Shown here: in pieces, positions 33,358 to 42,339 of the stretch | Position numbering within the stretch: position 1 is the stretch's first letter | Layout of the letters: the number at the start of each line of letters is the position of its first letter | From: Bacillus sp. SG-1 | GTDB taxonomy: Bacteria; Bacillota; Bacilli; Bacillales; Bacillaceae_B | DNA: 64,000 nt | Direction of reading: 5' to 3' | Assembly (NCBI RefSeq): GCF_000181495.1 | Contig: NZ_ABCF01000001.1 | Coordinates: 616,989 to 680,988, forward strand | The notes under the pieces: model-generated | What the model was told of the DNA's origin: nothing | Seen by the model: the letters and a program-made list of their open reading frames with translations, nothing else | The model's database searches: none | Made by a program: the position numbers and the translations under genes

Positions 33358-33735
33358 ATGTTTAGCAAGGTGGGGCAAATTATGCTATACGTGAATGACC
33401 AAGATAAGGCAGCGGAGTTTTGGAGGAATAAACTAGGGTTCATTGTGAAATCTGAAGAGGATAATGGACAAGGTATGAGATGGATTGAATTGTCTCCAAA
33501 CAAGGATGCAGAGACAACGATCATTCTTCACAATAAAGAGTTCGTAGCTAAGATGTCTCCTGAGTTGAATCTGGGCACACCTTCTTTAATGTTTTTCACC
33601 GAAAACCTCGAGCAATTGCACAGCGACTTGTCCAATAAAAATGTAACTGTCGGTGAGATGATAAATATGCCATCCGGTAAAGTGTTTAATTTTGCCGACA
33701 ATGAAGAAAATTATTTTGCCGTTATGGAAAGATAA
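33358..33735 (+). CDS. VOC-family protein (glyoxalase fold)
   Basis: A 125-residue VOC protein. The opening VGQIMLYVNDQDKAAEFWRNKLGF is the usual first beta-alpha unit, and the C-terminal PSGKVFNFADNEENYFAVME matches the second half with its metal-site Glu. Such proteins are dioxygenases, glyoxalase-like or drug-binding; the substrate is unknown. ATG 33358 follows AGGGAGTGGGTTGT; the frame opens at 33349. It is a single gene ended by a strong terminator. Confidence 0.85.
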   Translation: MFSKVGQIMLYVNDQDKAAEFWRNKLGFIVKSEEDNGQGMRWIELSPNKDAETTIILHNKEFVAKMSPELNLGTPSLMFFTENLEQLHSDLSNKNVTVGEMINMPSGKVFNFADNEENYFAVMER

Positions 33736-33745
33736 CTATAGCAAA

Positions 33746-33778
33746 GAAGAAGACTCGTCGTTGGCGAGTCTTCTTCTA
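33746..33778. terminator. Bidirectional terminator
   Basis: GAAGAAGACTCG - TCGTTGG - CGAGTCTTCTTC between the VOC gene and the convergent chrA gene. Confidence 0.85.
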
Positions 33779-33803
33779 ATGGGAATGAATTTTTACATAC
33801 ATC

Positions 33804-34988
33804 TTAAATCAACCCTATCAGCCAGCCTCCAACTGCTCCCGTCAACACAACCACCCACGGCGGCAGCTTCCAATACACCAGCATACTGAACAATACTGCT
33901 GCAAAAGCAAAATCGACAGGCGCAAGTATGGAACTTGTCCATATCGGATGATAAAATGCCGAAATCAAGATTCCGATTACTGCAGCATTCACACCCATCA
34001 GAGCTCCCTTTATCTTTGGATTTCTGCGGAGCGTGTCCCAGAAAGGGAGAGTCCCATAAATTAACAGAAAAGCGGGGAGGAAAATAGCAAAAGTGGCTAG
34101 GAGACCACCTTGCCAGCCGTTCATCACAGCACCCAGATAGGCAGCAAAAGTGAACAGCGGACCCGGAACGGCCTGCGCGGCACCATATCCGGCAAGGAAC
34201 GCTTCTTCACTCAGCCAGCCTCCAGGAACAAATTCAGTTTGAAGTAATGGAAGTACAACATGCCCGCCGCCAAACACCAAGGAACCTGAACGGTAAAAGC
34301 TATCAAACATCGCAACCCAATTGAGTGCCGTTGCTTCTCTTAGAATCGGCAAAAGAAACAGCAAACTAAAGAATAAGACCAGGCAAACGGCAGCGAACGA
34401 TTTCGAAATGGGTACTCTTAATTGGGCATCCTCAGTGTCAGCATGATTTTTATATAAAATATAGCCAATCAATCCTGCGACTAGGATAACCCCGACCTGA
34501 GTGAACGCTGTCTGCCATAAAAGCGTCACAACAAGCGCAAGAAGGGCCAGAGTCTTCCTTGATAAATCTGGAGTCAGCTTCTGTGACATTCCCAAAATCG
34601 CATGCGCAACAACGGCAACCGCCACAATTTTTAATCCATGAATCCAACCTGCATCAGAAACATCAAATTCTTTTAAAAGTAAAGCGAATAGAATCAATGC
34701 GATGACAGAAGGAAGGGTGAAACCGATAAAGGAGATAATACCCCCAACAGCGCCCGCACGCATGACCCCGATTCCGATGCCGACCTGGCTGCTTGCCGGT
34801 CCGGGAAGGAATTGACACAGAGCCACTAGATCGGCATAACTTTTCTCATCCATCCATTTTTTCCTCTTAATATATTCGTTATGAAAGTAACCCAAGTGGG
34901 CTACAGGACCGCCGAATGAAGTCAGTCCCAATCTTGTAGAAATAATCAGGAGCTCCAAAAGAGCACTGATACTTGTCTTTTTTTTCAC
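33804..34988 (-). CDS. chrA: Chromate transporter ChrA, long-chain type
   Basis: A 394-residue membrane protein with two homologous halves. Each half begins with the ChrA signature: LGLTSFGGPVAHLGYFHNEY (residues about 17-36) and SGSLVFGGGHVVLPLL (about 231-246). Also typical are CQFLPGPASSQVGIGIG and GAAQAVPGPLFTFAAYLG. ChrA exports chromate by anion exchange. It is preceded by a PadR regulator gene reading the same way with a 16-base gap, so the two form a padR-chrA operon. The start follows AAGAAGGTGAAGTAG. Confidence 0.92.
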   Translation of the reverse strand: MKKKTSISALLELLIISTRLGLTSFGGPVAHLGYFHNEYIKRKKWMDEKSYADLVALCQFLPGPASSQVGIGIGVMRAGAVGGIISFIGFTLPSVIALILFALLLKEFDVSDAGWIHGLKIVAVAVVAHAILGMSQKLTPDLSRKTLALLALVVTLLWQTAFTQVGVILVAGLIGYILYKNHADTEDAQLRVPISKSFAAVCLVLFFSLLFLLPILREATALNWVAMFDSFYRSGSLVFGGGHVVLPLLQTEFVPGGWLSEEAFLAGYGAAQAVPGPLFTFAAYLGAVMNGWQGGLLATFAIFLPAFLLIYGTLPFWDTLRRNPKIKGALMGVNAAVIGILISAFYHPIWTSSILAPVDFAFAAVLFSMLVYWKLPPWVVVLTGAVGGWLIGLI

Positions 34989-35004
34989 TACTTCACCTTC
35001 TTAA

Positions 35005-35313
35005 TTAATCTTTTATTTCCCTAAACAACTCAAATGCCTTTTTCCTGGCTTCCCCCAGTATTTCATTCCCTTTTTCTGTCGTAGAATAATACTTACGGAT
35101 TTTGCCCTCGACTTTTTTGTCTTCCCTGACCAACAATCCATCCGATTCCATAGAATGCAAGATCGGGTAGAGCGTCCCCGAACTGACATTATACCCGTGT
35201 TCTTTCAGTTCCTCGGCCATCCACGTCCCATACACCGGGTGTTCTTTTGCATGATGTAAAATATGAATATGGATAAAACCGAGAAACAATTTTCTCAAAA
35301 CCTTATCCTCCAA
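35005..35313 (-). CDS. PadR-family regulator of chrA
   Basis: A 102-residue winged-helix regulator. The segments FIHIHILHHAKEHPVYGTWMAEELKEHG, YNVSSGTLYPILHSMESDGLL and KYYSTTEKGNEIL are the standard PadR core. It lies 16 bases before chrA in the same direction, an arrangement common in Bacillaceae chromate loci. A perfect palindrome 36 bases upstream is the probable operator. The start follows TTGGTTGGAGGATAAGG-type sequence. Confidence 0.88.
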   Translation of the reverse strand: MEDKVLRKLFLGFIHIHILHHAKEHPVYGTWMAEELKEHGYNVSSGTLYPILHSMESDGLLVREDKKVEGKIRKYYSTTEKGNEILGEARKKAFELFREIKD

Positions 35314-35348
35314 CCAAATAACCTCCCGACAGATGATTTCTCAGTCCA

Positions 35349-35365
35349 ATATCGAAAACCGATAT
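35349..35365 (-). promoter_or_regulatory. Palindromic operator of the padR-chrA operon
   Basis: ATATCG-N5-CGATAT, a perfect inverted repeat. On the minus strand it begins directly downstream of a possible promoter, TTGCAA-17-TATTCT, which fits repression by the PadR protein. Confidence 0.7.
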
Positions 35366-35504
35366 CGAAAGAATACAATATACAATCAGCTTTTGCAACC
35401 ATCTATTCGAATTCTAATTACTGTAACGACCATTCCTGGTTGGGTTCCCATAAATAGTGAATTTTGATGCCTAAAGGTAAAAATTCTCGAGATGTCTTTA
35501 GAAA

Positions 35505-35650
35505 AACGGATCATTACCGGAAGTAATGAACCAAATTTCCGAGCTGCCTCAAGGATAACGGACCATTCCTCGGAGTAATGATTCAAGTTTCCGAGTAACC
35601 TCTACAGAAACGAATCATTCCTTGGGGAAATGGACCAAATTTCCAAGTAA
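35505..35650. repeat. Intergenic tandem array, 3 units, period 52 bp
   Basis: (T/C)CATT(A/C)C(C/T) recurs at 35511, 35563 and 35615, each followed by GGA(A/G)TAATG or GGGGAAATG and by (C)AA(A/G)TTTCC(G/A)AG. Units contain the inverted repeat CATTACC/GTAATG or variants. A partial unit, CCATTCCTGG, lies at 35430. Confidence 0.65.
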
Positions 35651-35764
35651 TCTCTAGAAAAGCGCACAACTCACAACCTAATACCAACAACCCCTACAAA
35701 ACCCAAAAATGTAACTATATGGTATGATAAAAGCAAATCTGAAAATTTGAAAAAGGAGGAAACA

Positions 35765-36721
35765 ATGAAACGATTACTGCTGGCTGTCACAGGATGCATG
35801 ATTCTGGCAGGTTGTACCGAAAAAACAACCGAGCCGGAAGCTGAAGCCCAAATGAAACAGGAAAAAGTTACATTTGAAGATATCACACACTCTTTTGAGC
35901 ATCCGGAAACAGGGCAGTCCTACCAAATCATTGACGCCTATAAGCTTTATGACAATTACATAAGCGAGCTGGAGGAGAATCCCGATACAGCAGAGAAGGA
36001 GCTTTATCAGCAGGAGATCATTGATCCAGTTAACAAGGCTTGTTTTGAGGGCGGTGAATTCTATCACATGGCAGGTGCCGTCACTGAACAAATCCCACAT
36101 TCGCTAGAGCGGATTACCGAATTGAATCAAAAGATAGAGGACAGCCAGTATATCGGTTCCATTAAAGACGCGCTGGTCCAGTCTTCAGATCTGCTTCCTT
36201 CTGACATAGAAACAAACGTATGCATCTTTCCAAATATTAATACGAACAATGCAGGTGCCGTAACAGTTGGAGCCGGAAAAATCAATGTACTCTATTCTCC
36301 GTTTTATACAGAAGACTTTTTAAAAACCGTCATTGCCCATGAATACCATCACAGTGTCTGGGCGGAGAAATTTCTAGCGACTACACCTCAATCGGTCCTG
36401 GATAATCTTGTTTTTGAAGGAAAGGCAGTCATGTTCGAAAAGGTGGTATATCCAGACCTGGAAGGTACTCGTGTTAATGACGAATATAATAAAAAGTACT
36501 GGGCACAGATTCAGGATGACTTAGGAAAGTACGATTTTAACCGGTCGATAGAAATCCTTTTTGGCGGAAATGGACTTCCCCAGTTATATGGCTACATGGA
36601 GGGATATAAAATGGTGAAATCCTATTTGGACCTCCACCCGGAAGCCCAACCGATGGATTGGACCTCTTTAAGTGGCGAGGAAATCTTTGAAGCAGGAAAA
36701 TATGCCGACCATTATCAATAG
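35765..36721 (+). CDS. Lipoprotein with DUF2268-type zinc-protease domain
   Basis: A 318-residue lipoprotein. The signal peptide MKRLLLAVTGCMILAGC has a lipobox LAGC (Cys17). The mature part is of the DUF2268 type, with the zinc-binding HEYHH (HExxH) in TVIAHEYHHSVWAEKF near residue 195 and a downstream acidic helix containing NLVFEGKAVMFEKVV, whose Glu is a candidate third ligand. A role as a membrane-anchored outer-face peptidase is inferred from the motif. The start follows AAAAAGGAGGAAACA; TATGAT at 35723 is a possible -10. Confidence 0.85.
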   Translation: MKRLLLAVTGCMILAGCTEKTTEPEAEAQMKQEKVTFEDITHSFEHPETGQSYQIIDAYKLYDNYISELEENPDTAEKELYQQEIIDPVNKACFEGGEFYHMAGAVTEQIPHSLERITELNQKIEDSQYIGSIKDALVQSSDLLPSDIETNVCIFPNINTNNAGAVTVGAGKINVLYSPFYTEDFLKTVIAHEYHHSVWAEKFLATTPQSVLDNLVFEGKAVMFEKVVYPDLEGTRVNDEYNKKYWAQIQDDLGKYDFNRSIEILFGGNGLPQLYGYMEGYKMVKSYLDLHPEAQPMDWTSLSGEEIFEAGKYADHYQ

Positions 36722-36728
36722 AGAGTAG

Positions 36729-36758
36729 AGGAGCTTGGATTGAATCAAGCTCCTTTTT
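36729..36758 (+). terminator. Rho-independent terminator
   Basis: AGGAGCTTG - GATTGAAT - CAAGCTCCT followed by TTTT. Confidence 0.85.
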
Positions 36759-36827
36759 ACATTGCAATCCTGAAAAATATGATAAAATGCTGATAGCGCA
36801 AATCCTCAAAAGGAAGGAGAAACCACA

Positions 36828-39800
36828 ATGGACATCAAACTGAATTCAACGATTATCACAGAAAAGTGCGGAAGTGTCTCCTTCAAAAGAGGTGAAATTT
36901 ATTATAAAAATAATGCTGTTGAAATAGAAGAATATACCCCGAAATTTTGTAAGGCGGTCGTGAATGGCGGCGAACAATTTGAGGTCACCGTCTCGAAAGG
37001 CTTCCATGGTGAAATTATGACGGAGTGCACCTGCCCGAAACTCGCTTCATTCAAATTGGACTGCCAGCATGTTGCAGCCGTGTTTCTGGCAATAAAGGAG
37101 AGACAGCAGGGAGGACAGGACCTGACCGAAGGATTCCTGACCCTGTTTGAAAATAAACAAAAAAAGTCGAGCGGCCATCAGCGCCATTTTGAAACAAGAA
37201 CGGTTGTGGACGTGGAATTCAAAATAAAACCCGTCCGTACACTAGAGGCTGGCTGCCTTTTTGGCATGGAATTGTTAATCAACCGCAGAAAAATTACTGA
37301 CATCCGGTCCTTTTTACAGAAAGCAAGCGAGGGACAACCTTATCTAGTTGATGACCGCCTGACATATGATCCGGAACAGCATTGTTTTGAATCTCATTCA
37401 GATCAAATCATAAATCAACTTCTCAAGGTGACGCATGACGAAAAAGTGTATGGAGATGACACACAGCAGGATGAACAGGTCTTGCCTGTTCCACCAACAT
37501 CATGGGATCAGCTCCGTCCATTGTTACTGAAAGCAGAAAACCTGCTCCTCGATGATGCCGGGCATTTGTTCAGTGGATTGGAACTGTCAGAAGAACCTCT
37601 TCCGCTTAAGTTCACATTCGAGGATGACAGAGAAAGCGGATACCTTCTGAAGGTAAAAGGGCTTCAATGGATGACGGTTTTCCTTCCCTATAACACTGTA
37701 CTGAGTGAGGGAAAGCTGTATCACCTGAAAGAGAAAGACTGCGAACGGCTTTCTGAAATCAAAACCATGCTCGAGAATAGAGGGATGAATCAGATCCCTA
37801 TTTCATCTGAAAAAATCCGATATTTCCTTGAAAAAGTGGCCATTGATTTGAAACGCATCGGTCAGGTCGAAATTTCCGGCTCACTGAGAGAGGAATATAT
37901 GAAGACACCTCTGACTGCAAAACTCTACCTGGACAGAGTGAGAAACCGCCTGCTCGCTGGTCTCGAATTCCATTATGACAATATCGTCATCAATCCTTTA
38001 GAAGAAAAAGAAATTCCAACGGGAAATATGCTGGTCAGGGATAGAGAGAAAGAAAAAGAAATTCTTGCGATAATGGATGATAGTTCATTTGCCAGGACAG
38101 AGGGCGGTTATATTCTTCAAAACGAGGAACTGGAATACGAATTCCTTTATTATATGGTTCCTAAACTGAAGAAACTGGCGGGCATCTATGCGACGACTGC
38201 GGTAAGAAACCGGATATTCAACGGAAAATCACGACCGCAAATCCGCGTGAAGGTGAAAAGAGACCGGATGAACTGGTTGGAATTTAAGTTTAGCATGGAC
38301 GGCATACCAGAAAGAGAGGTTCATGAACTCTTATTTGCATTGGAAGAAAAGAGGAAGTATTACCGGCTGCAGAACGGATCGCTCTTATCATTAGAGACCA
38401 AGGAAATTCAAGAAATCCAACGTTTCCTCATGAGCTCGCAGGCTGATCATATTGACTTTGCCAAGGGGCTGGCGCTTCCCATGAACCAATGTCTTGAACT
38501 TCTGGATCACGTCGAATCGAGTGAGGGGTTCCAAATGGAGAAGTCCTTCCGCGATCTCCTCGAAAGCTTGAGGAAACCAGGGACCATGTCCTTTCCGATT
38601 CCTGAAACATTGTCCCCAATCTTAAGAGACTATCAGAAACAAGGATTTCATTGGATGAAGACCCTGGCTCACTATGGATTCGGGGGTATACTGGCAGACG
38701 ACATGGGGCTCGGGAAAACCCTGCAAAGCATCACGTTTGTAGAATCAATACTCCCTGACATCAGAAAGCATAAACAGCCGGCACTGGTCGTCTGTCCATC
38801 ATCCTTGACTTATAACTGGCTGGGAGAGTTCAAGAAGTTCACTGCGGATATCCGGGCATCCGTCATCGATGGTGATAAAAAACAGCGACAAAAAAGGCAG
38901 AAAGATTTACACGAAAGTGATGTTGTCATCATCTCTTATCCATTGTTACGGAGAGAAATACAGTGGTTCGAGAAGCAGCATTTTTCTGTCGTATTTTTCG
39001 ATGAAGCCCAATACTTCAAGAATCCTGTTACACAGACGGCAAGAGCCGTGAAGAAGATCCAGGCTGAACACCGGTTCGCCTTAACAGGAACACCGATTGA
39101 AAATTCCATCGAAGAACTTTGGTCGATCTATCATGTCGTGTTTCCTCAATTGTTCCTGGGATTGAAAGATTACAGCCGCCTGACCCGGCAAACGATCGCC
39201 CGCAGAATCCAGCCTTTCATGCTGCGGAGGGTAAAAGCGGACGTTCTTTCCGAATTGCCGGCGAAACTGGAAACACGCGAATCTGTCGAGCTGCTTCCAG
39301 ACCAGAAGAAACTATATGCTGCGTATCTGGCAAAATTGAAGCATGATACCTTGAAACACCTTGATAAAGACACCCTGAGGAAGAATAAGATCAAAATCCT
39401 TGCGGGCATTACGCGCTTACGGCAAATCTGCTGTCACCCCGCACTATTCGTCGACGGATATCAAGGAAAATCAGCCAAGCTGCAGCAGCTCATGGAGATC
39501 ATCGAGGAATCAAAATCATCGGGGAGAAGGGTATTGATTTTTTCCCAGTTTACAAGGATGCTCGGACTAATAGGAAGGGAATTAACCGGAGAGGGGCTCC
39601 CATATTTCTACCTTGACGGTGCGACCCCTTCAGAGGAACGCATGGATCTTTGCAACCGGTATAATACGGGGGAACGAGATATATTCCTGATTTCCCTGAA
39701 AGCAGGTGGAACTGGCCTCAATCTGCACAGTGCCGATACCGTCATCCTTTACGACACCTGGTGGAACCCTGCCGTCGAACAACAGGCAGCCGACAGGGCG

Positions 39801-39983
39801 CACAGGATGGGACAGCAAAACACAGTACAAGTCATCAGGCTTGTGGCAACCGGGACCATCGAGGAAAAGATGAATGAACTACAGGAAAAAAAGAGGCACC
39901 TGGTTGAAGAATTGATCGATTCTCAAGAAAATAGGAATACCATGCTCACAGAAGATGACATCAAAGAAATCCTGAATATATGA
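36828..39983 (+). CDS. SWIM-domain SNF2 helicase
   Basis: A 1051-residue Swi2/Snf2 ATPase. A SWIM zinc finger is near the N-terminus (CTCPKLASFKLDCQHVA, residues about 66-82; CxC...CxH). A long central bacterial SNF2-associated region follows. The C-terminal 450 residues form the ATPase: motif I DDMGLGKTLQ near 624, motif II DEAQ near 725, motif III LTGTPIEN near 753, and the helicase C part with LISLKAGGTGLNLHSAD and AADRAHRMGQ. These proteins translocate on DNA and remodel protein-DNA complexes; B. subtilis YwqA is a relative. The start follows AAAAGGAAGGAG. It is transcribed alone. Confidence 0.92.
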   Translation: MDIKLNSTIITEKCGSVSFKRGEIYYKNNAVEIEEYTPKFCKAVVNGGEQFEVTVSKGFHGEIMTECTCPKLASFKLDCQHVAAVFLAIKERQQGGQDLTEGFLTLFENKQKKSSGHQRHFETRTVVDVEFKIKPVRTLEAGCLFGMELLINRRKITDIRSFLQKASEGQPYLVDDRLTYDPEQHCFESHSDQIINQLLKVTHDEKVYGDDTQQDEQVLPVPPTSWDQLRPLLLKAENLLLDDAGHLFSGLELSEEPLPLKFTFEDDRESGYLLKVKGLQWMTVFLPYNTVLSEGKLYHLKEKDCERLSEIKTMLENRGMNQIPISSEKIRYFLEKVAIDLKRIGQVEISGSLREEYMKTPLTAKLYLDRVRNRLLAGLEFHYDNIVINPLEEKEIPTGNMLVRDREKEKEILAIMDDSSFARTEGGYILQNEELEYEFLYYMVPKLKKLAGIYATTAVRNRIFNGKSRPQIRVKVKRDRMNWLEFKFSMDGIPEREVHELLFALEEKRKYYRLQNGSLLSLETKEIQEIQRFLMSSQADHIDFAKGLALPMNQCLELLDHVESSEGFQMEKSFRDLLESLRKPGTMSFPIPETLSPILRDYQKQGFHWMKTLAHYGFGGILADDMGLGKTLQSITFVESILPDIRKHKQPALVVCPSSLTYNWLGEFKKFTADIRASVIDGDKKQRQKRQKDLHESDVVIISYPLLRREIQWFEKQHFSVVFFDEAQYFKNPVTQTARAVKKIQAEHRFALTGTPIENSIEELWSIYHVVFPQLFLGLKDYSRLTRQTIARRIQPFMLRRVKADVLSELPAKLETRESVELLPDQKKLYAAYLAKLKHDTLKHLDKDTLRKNKIKILAGITRLRQICCHPALFVDGYQGKSAKLQQLMEIIEESKSSGRRVLIFSQFTRMLGLIGRELTGEGLPYFYLDGATPSEERMDLCNRYNTGERDIFLISLKAGGTGLNLHSADTVILYDTWWNPAVEQQAADRAHRMGQQNTVQVIRLVATGTIEEKMNELQEKKRHLVEELIDSQENRNTMLTEDDIKEILNI

Positions 39984-39988
39984 ACAGA

Positions 39989-40015
39989 ACAAGCCTGGAC
40001 GGATGTCCAGGCTTG
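39989..40015 (+). terminator. Terminator-like hairpin
   Basis: ACAAGCCTGGAC - GGAT - GTCCAGGCTTGT, a perfect 12-base stem just after the helicase stop. The T-run is poor, so termination may be partial. Confidence 0.6.
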
Positions 40016-40059
40016 TCTAGTTTGTTATATAAGTTTCAATTAAAAAAGTAAGTCCTATT

Positions 40060-40239
40060 TCAGCTGATTTTGTTCAGTATACTTTTCGTACGCTCTGTGT
40101 CCATCTCTTTCATCAACTGCTGCAGTTCTTCTTTCGTATTGCTGTCCAATCCATTATAGATCAGCAGAGCTTTCGTCTCATCAGAAGTAACGATCCTTCG
40201 ATAAAGCTTCGAAATTTTTTTACTCCTGTGACTTTCCAT
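40060..40239 (-). CDS. Small basic helical protein, 59 residues
   Basis: A minus-strand frame starting MESHRSKKISKLYRRIVTSD and ending SILNKIS. It is charged and amphipathic, probably two helices, with no membrane segment. The ATG is preceded by GAGGTGGTTAA, a good ribosome site. No relative is recognised. An A/T-rich gap of about 200 bases separates it from the next, divergent gene. Confidence 0.6.
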   Translation of the reverse strand: MESHRSKKISKLYRRIVTSDETKALLIYNGLDSNTKEELQQLMKEMDTERTKSILNKIS

Positions 40240-40446
40240 TTAACCACCTCGTGAAAAAGATTGACTTAATTATAATACTGAATGAAATGTCTTATCAATA
40301 CATAAGTATTAAAAATTTTTGAAAATGAGTACTTTATCCAAAAAAAGGTTAAAAAATTTCAAAAATTTGCAACAAAAGACCTGATACTTTGTCTGATTCA
40401 TGTAAACTAAATATATAGAAATTAATAATTCATAAGGTGAACGTGC

Positions 40447-40986
40447 ATGAACGACTTACTAAATAAAATGAAAACGGGTAGCGCGAAACAGATGGCAGCA
40501 TGGGAGGCGGTCAATCAGTTAGGAATTCTAAGTGATTTGAAAGAATACAAACCGGTATTGTGCGGCACTATTCCCATCGGTATTGATACTGCCGATTCCG
40601 ACCTCGACATCATCATGGAAGTACAAGATTTTGAGAAATTTCAAAGACGTTTGAATAAGCTGTACAGCCACTATAACGATTATAGAATAAAAAGGCTATT
40701 CATCAGGGGAATGGAGGTCAGTAAAGCAAATTTTTCATACAGCGGATATCAATTTGAACTTTTTGGACAAGCACAGCCAGTAAACCGGCAAAATGCGTTC
40801 CTGCATATGATGATTGAGCACGAAATACTGCAAAAAAATCCGGAAATGAAGGAAGAAGTGATCAGCCTGAAGAAAACCGGTATGAAAACCGAAGCCGCGT
40901 TCTGCAAACTTCTGGGCATTGAAGGAGATCCTTATTCAGGACTCATTGAATATGGAGACGCTAATGGGTATTTAAAAAGACCCTGA
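40447..40986 (+). CDS. DUF4269 nucleotidyltransferase-like protein
   Basis: A 179-residue protein with the nucleotidyltransferase loop GTIPIGIDTADSDLDIIMEV (residues about 39-58): the G-x-[IP]-x-G start and the Asp pair SDLDI. The C-terminal part (AFLHMMIEHEILQK, then TEAAFCKLLGIEGDPYSGLI) is typical of DUF4269. Related folds modify antibiotics or nucleic acids; the substrate is unknown. The start follows ATAAGGTGAACGTGC. It ends at a shared terminator with yndM. Confidence 0.85.
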   Translation: MNDLLNKMKTGSAKQMAAWEAVNQLGILSDLKEYKPVLCGTIPIGIDTADSDLDIIMEVQDFEKFQRRLNKLYSHYNDYRIKRLFIRGMEVSKANFSYSGYQFELFGQAQPVNRQNAFLHMMIEHEILQKNPEMKEEVISLKKTGMKTEAAFCKLLGIEGDPYSGLIEYGDANGYLKRP

Positions 40987-41010
40987 ACCCAATAGTATTC
41001 AGAGTCTTTT
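40975..41010. terminator. Bidirectional terminator
   Basis: AAAAGACCCTGAA pairs with TTCAGAGTCTTTT and has T-runs on both sides. It lies between convergent genes and overlaps the DUF4269 stop. Confidence 0.8.
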
Positions 41011-41013
41011 CAT

Positions 41014-41445
41014 TTATTCTTTTTCAGGCTCAGGATCTATTTCTTCTGAAAACTCATAGGCCAATCTCTGGTTGAAAGCAGGGCTTGTTTTCCGTGTCTC
41101 TGAAGGAATATTTTTCAGAATATAAGAATGCACAAACACTTCAGACCCTGCGATAAGTGCGGCAGAAATGATGCTTCCCCAAGCCACTTGTAAATAACTC
41201 TCAAAAAGGATGCCGCCAAAAATCCAGACAATGAGATAAGTCAGGAAGAAATCCGTCACAACTGTATTCAGCTTTCCAACCCGCGGCAATAGTATCCGGT
41301 CACCGACAAAATAAGAAACAATCGTAATCAGCAGGGCGAAAGACACAATATCCACGATCGTTGCCTCAAAGAACAGATCCAAACTGATCCAAAAAACAAC
41401 AAGGCTTGCAACAAACTTTATCAATAGGATGGTTAAATTCTTCAC
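41014..41445 (-). CDS. yndM: YndM-type membrane protein (DUF2512)
   Basis: A 143-residue membrane protein with four hydrophobic segments (residues about 6-25, 30-48, 63-82 and 86-105) and an acidic C-terminus (EEIDPEPEKE). The sequences GDRILLPRVGKLNTVVTDF and LTYLIVWIFGGILF are the usual DUF2512/YndM pattern. The function is unknown. The start is preceded by AAGGAGTTTAGCCT. Confidence 0.85.
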   Translation of the reverse strand: MKNLTILLIKFVASLVVFWISLDLFFEATIVDIVSFALLITIVSYFVGDRILLPRVGKLNTVVTDFFLTYLIVWIFGGILFESYLQVAWGSIISAALIAGSEVFVHSYILKNIPSETRKTSPAFNQRLAYEFSEEIDPEPEKE

Positions 41446-41615
41446 TAGGCTAAACTCCTTTTTCTCCTAGTGTGTCGTAAATAAGGGAAGTACATACATT
41501 TGATATCCCTTTAAGATTCAATAATCGTCGAAGACTGTCACGGTAATTCATATGCTTAATTAGAGAGTTAAAAATTTGGTCCAAGCACCTAATTATTATT
41601 TTTTCAGAAAAACAA

Positions 41616-41645
41616 TTGACATTTCAGTTTCCGATATCATATAAT
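41616..41645 (+). promoter_or_regulatory. Promoter of the aroA tandem T-box leader
   Basis: TTGACA (41616-41621), an 18-base spacer and TATAAT (41640-41645). It is the only strong promoter seen before aroA; no comparable site was found between the two T-boxes. Confidence 0.85.
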
Positions 41646-41651
41646 ACCGAA

Positions 41652-41938
41652 AAGTAATAATTTTCGAACTAATCTTTATATAATAAGCATCGATGGGAAC
41701 CGAGTAATTCTTTATCTCCCTGTACAGAGAGCTGATGGTGGTGCAAATCAGCCATAGATAAAGAATGAATTACAGTCCCGGAGCTTCTTTTTCGTAGTAA
41801 AGCCCCATGCTTTATGAAGGGAAAGACGGTCTATTGATCGTTAACAATGTTGAGTGGTGAAGTTAATTCTTCACAACAAGGGTGGTACCGCGATTATTCG
41901 TCCCTGCTGATTATACAATCAGTGGGGACTTTTTTATT
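41652..41938 (+). ncRNA. T-box leader 1 of aroA, tyrosine specificity
   Basis: Stem I distal part AGCTGATGGTGGTGCAAATC, specifier region GAATTACAGTCCCGGAGC with UAC (Tyr) at 41771-41773 followed by the usual A, T-box AGGGTGGTACCGCG (41879-41892) and terminator GTCCCTGCTGATT...AATCAGTGGGGAC followed by six T. It senses uncharged tRNA-Tyr. It is the first of two similar leaders in series. Confidence 0.92.
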
Positions 41939-41995
41939 AGGTTCTTTTCTAAGAGATTGCTGCTTTTACACAAACTTCTGGATGTTTTTACACAA

Positions 41996-42262
41996 AGTTG
42001 ATTGGAGCGGAAGGTGTGCGATCTCCTGCGGGACTAGCGGGACAGGTGAGACCCCTAATCCAGTTGCAGCGCCCGAGGTTACGTACCCACTGGAACGTAA
42101 CCCAGCCCCTCGCGCAGTGAGAAAAAGGAAAGATCACCTTTTTACACTGCGGAACATTTGCCTGTCGGGGCTGAACAGGGCGCTTCCACTTTTTAAACAG
42201 GCGCAGCCGAGGAGGCTCACCGCCCGCCCCGCGGAGTCGCGCACCTGGAGCGGAAATCAACT
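41996..42262. mobile_element. Palindromic MITE-like element with nested insertion, between the T-boxes
   Basis: The ends are inverted (GTTGATT...GGAGCGGA at 41996 against GGAGCGGAAATCAAC ending 42262). The inner arms GCGGGACAGGTGAGACC and GGCTCACCGCCCGCC are also largely complementary. This is the palindromic repeat common in Bacillaceae genomes. Between the arms lies a further stretch (about 42055-42200) with its own ends AGCGCCC (42068-42074) and GGGCGCT (42178-42184), and an inner hairpin GTTACGTACC...GGAACGTAAC. No transposase is encoded. Open frames across it are not genes. Confidence 0.7.
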
Positions 42263-42339
42263 TTCTCATCCAAATAGCAGCAATATATATACGAAAATAG
42301 CCTTTCATTATAACCGCCCCAAAAACCATGAAAATCGAA

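Noticed and set aside
35418..35440. Third copy of the MarR operator (CTGTAACGACCATT)
   Set aside because: It matches only half of the site and is better explained as a partial unit of the 52-bp array at 35.5 kb.
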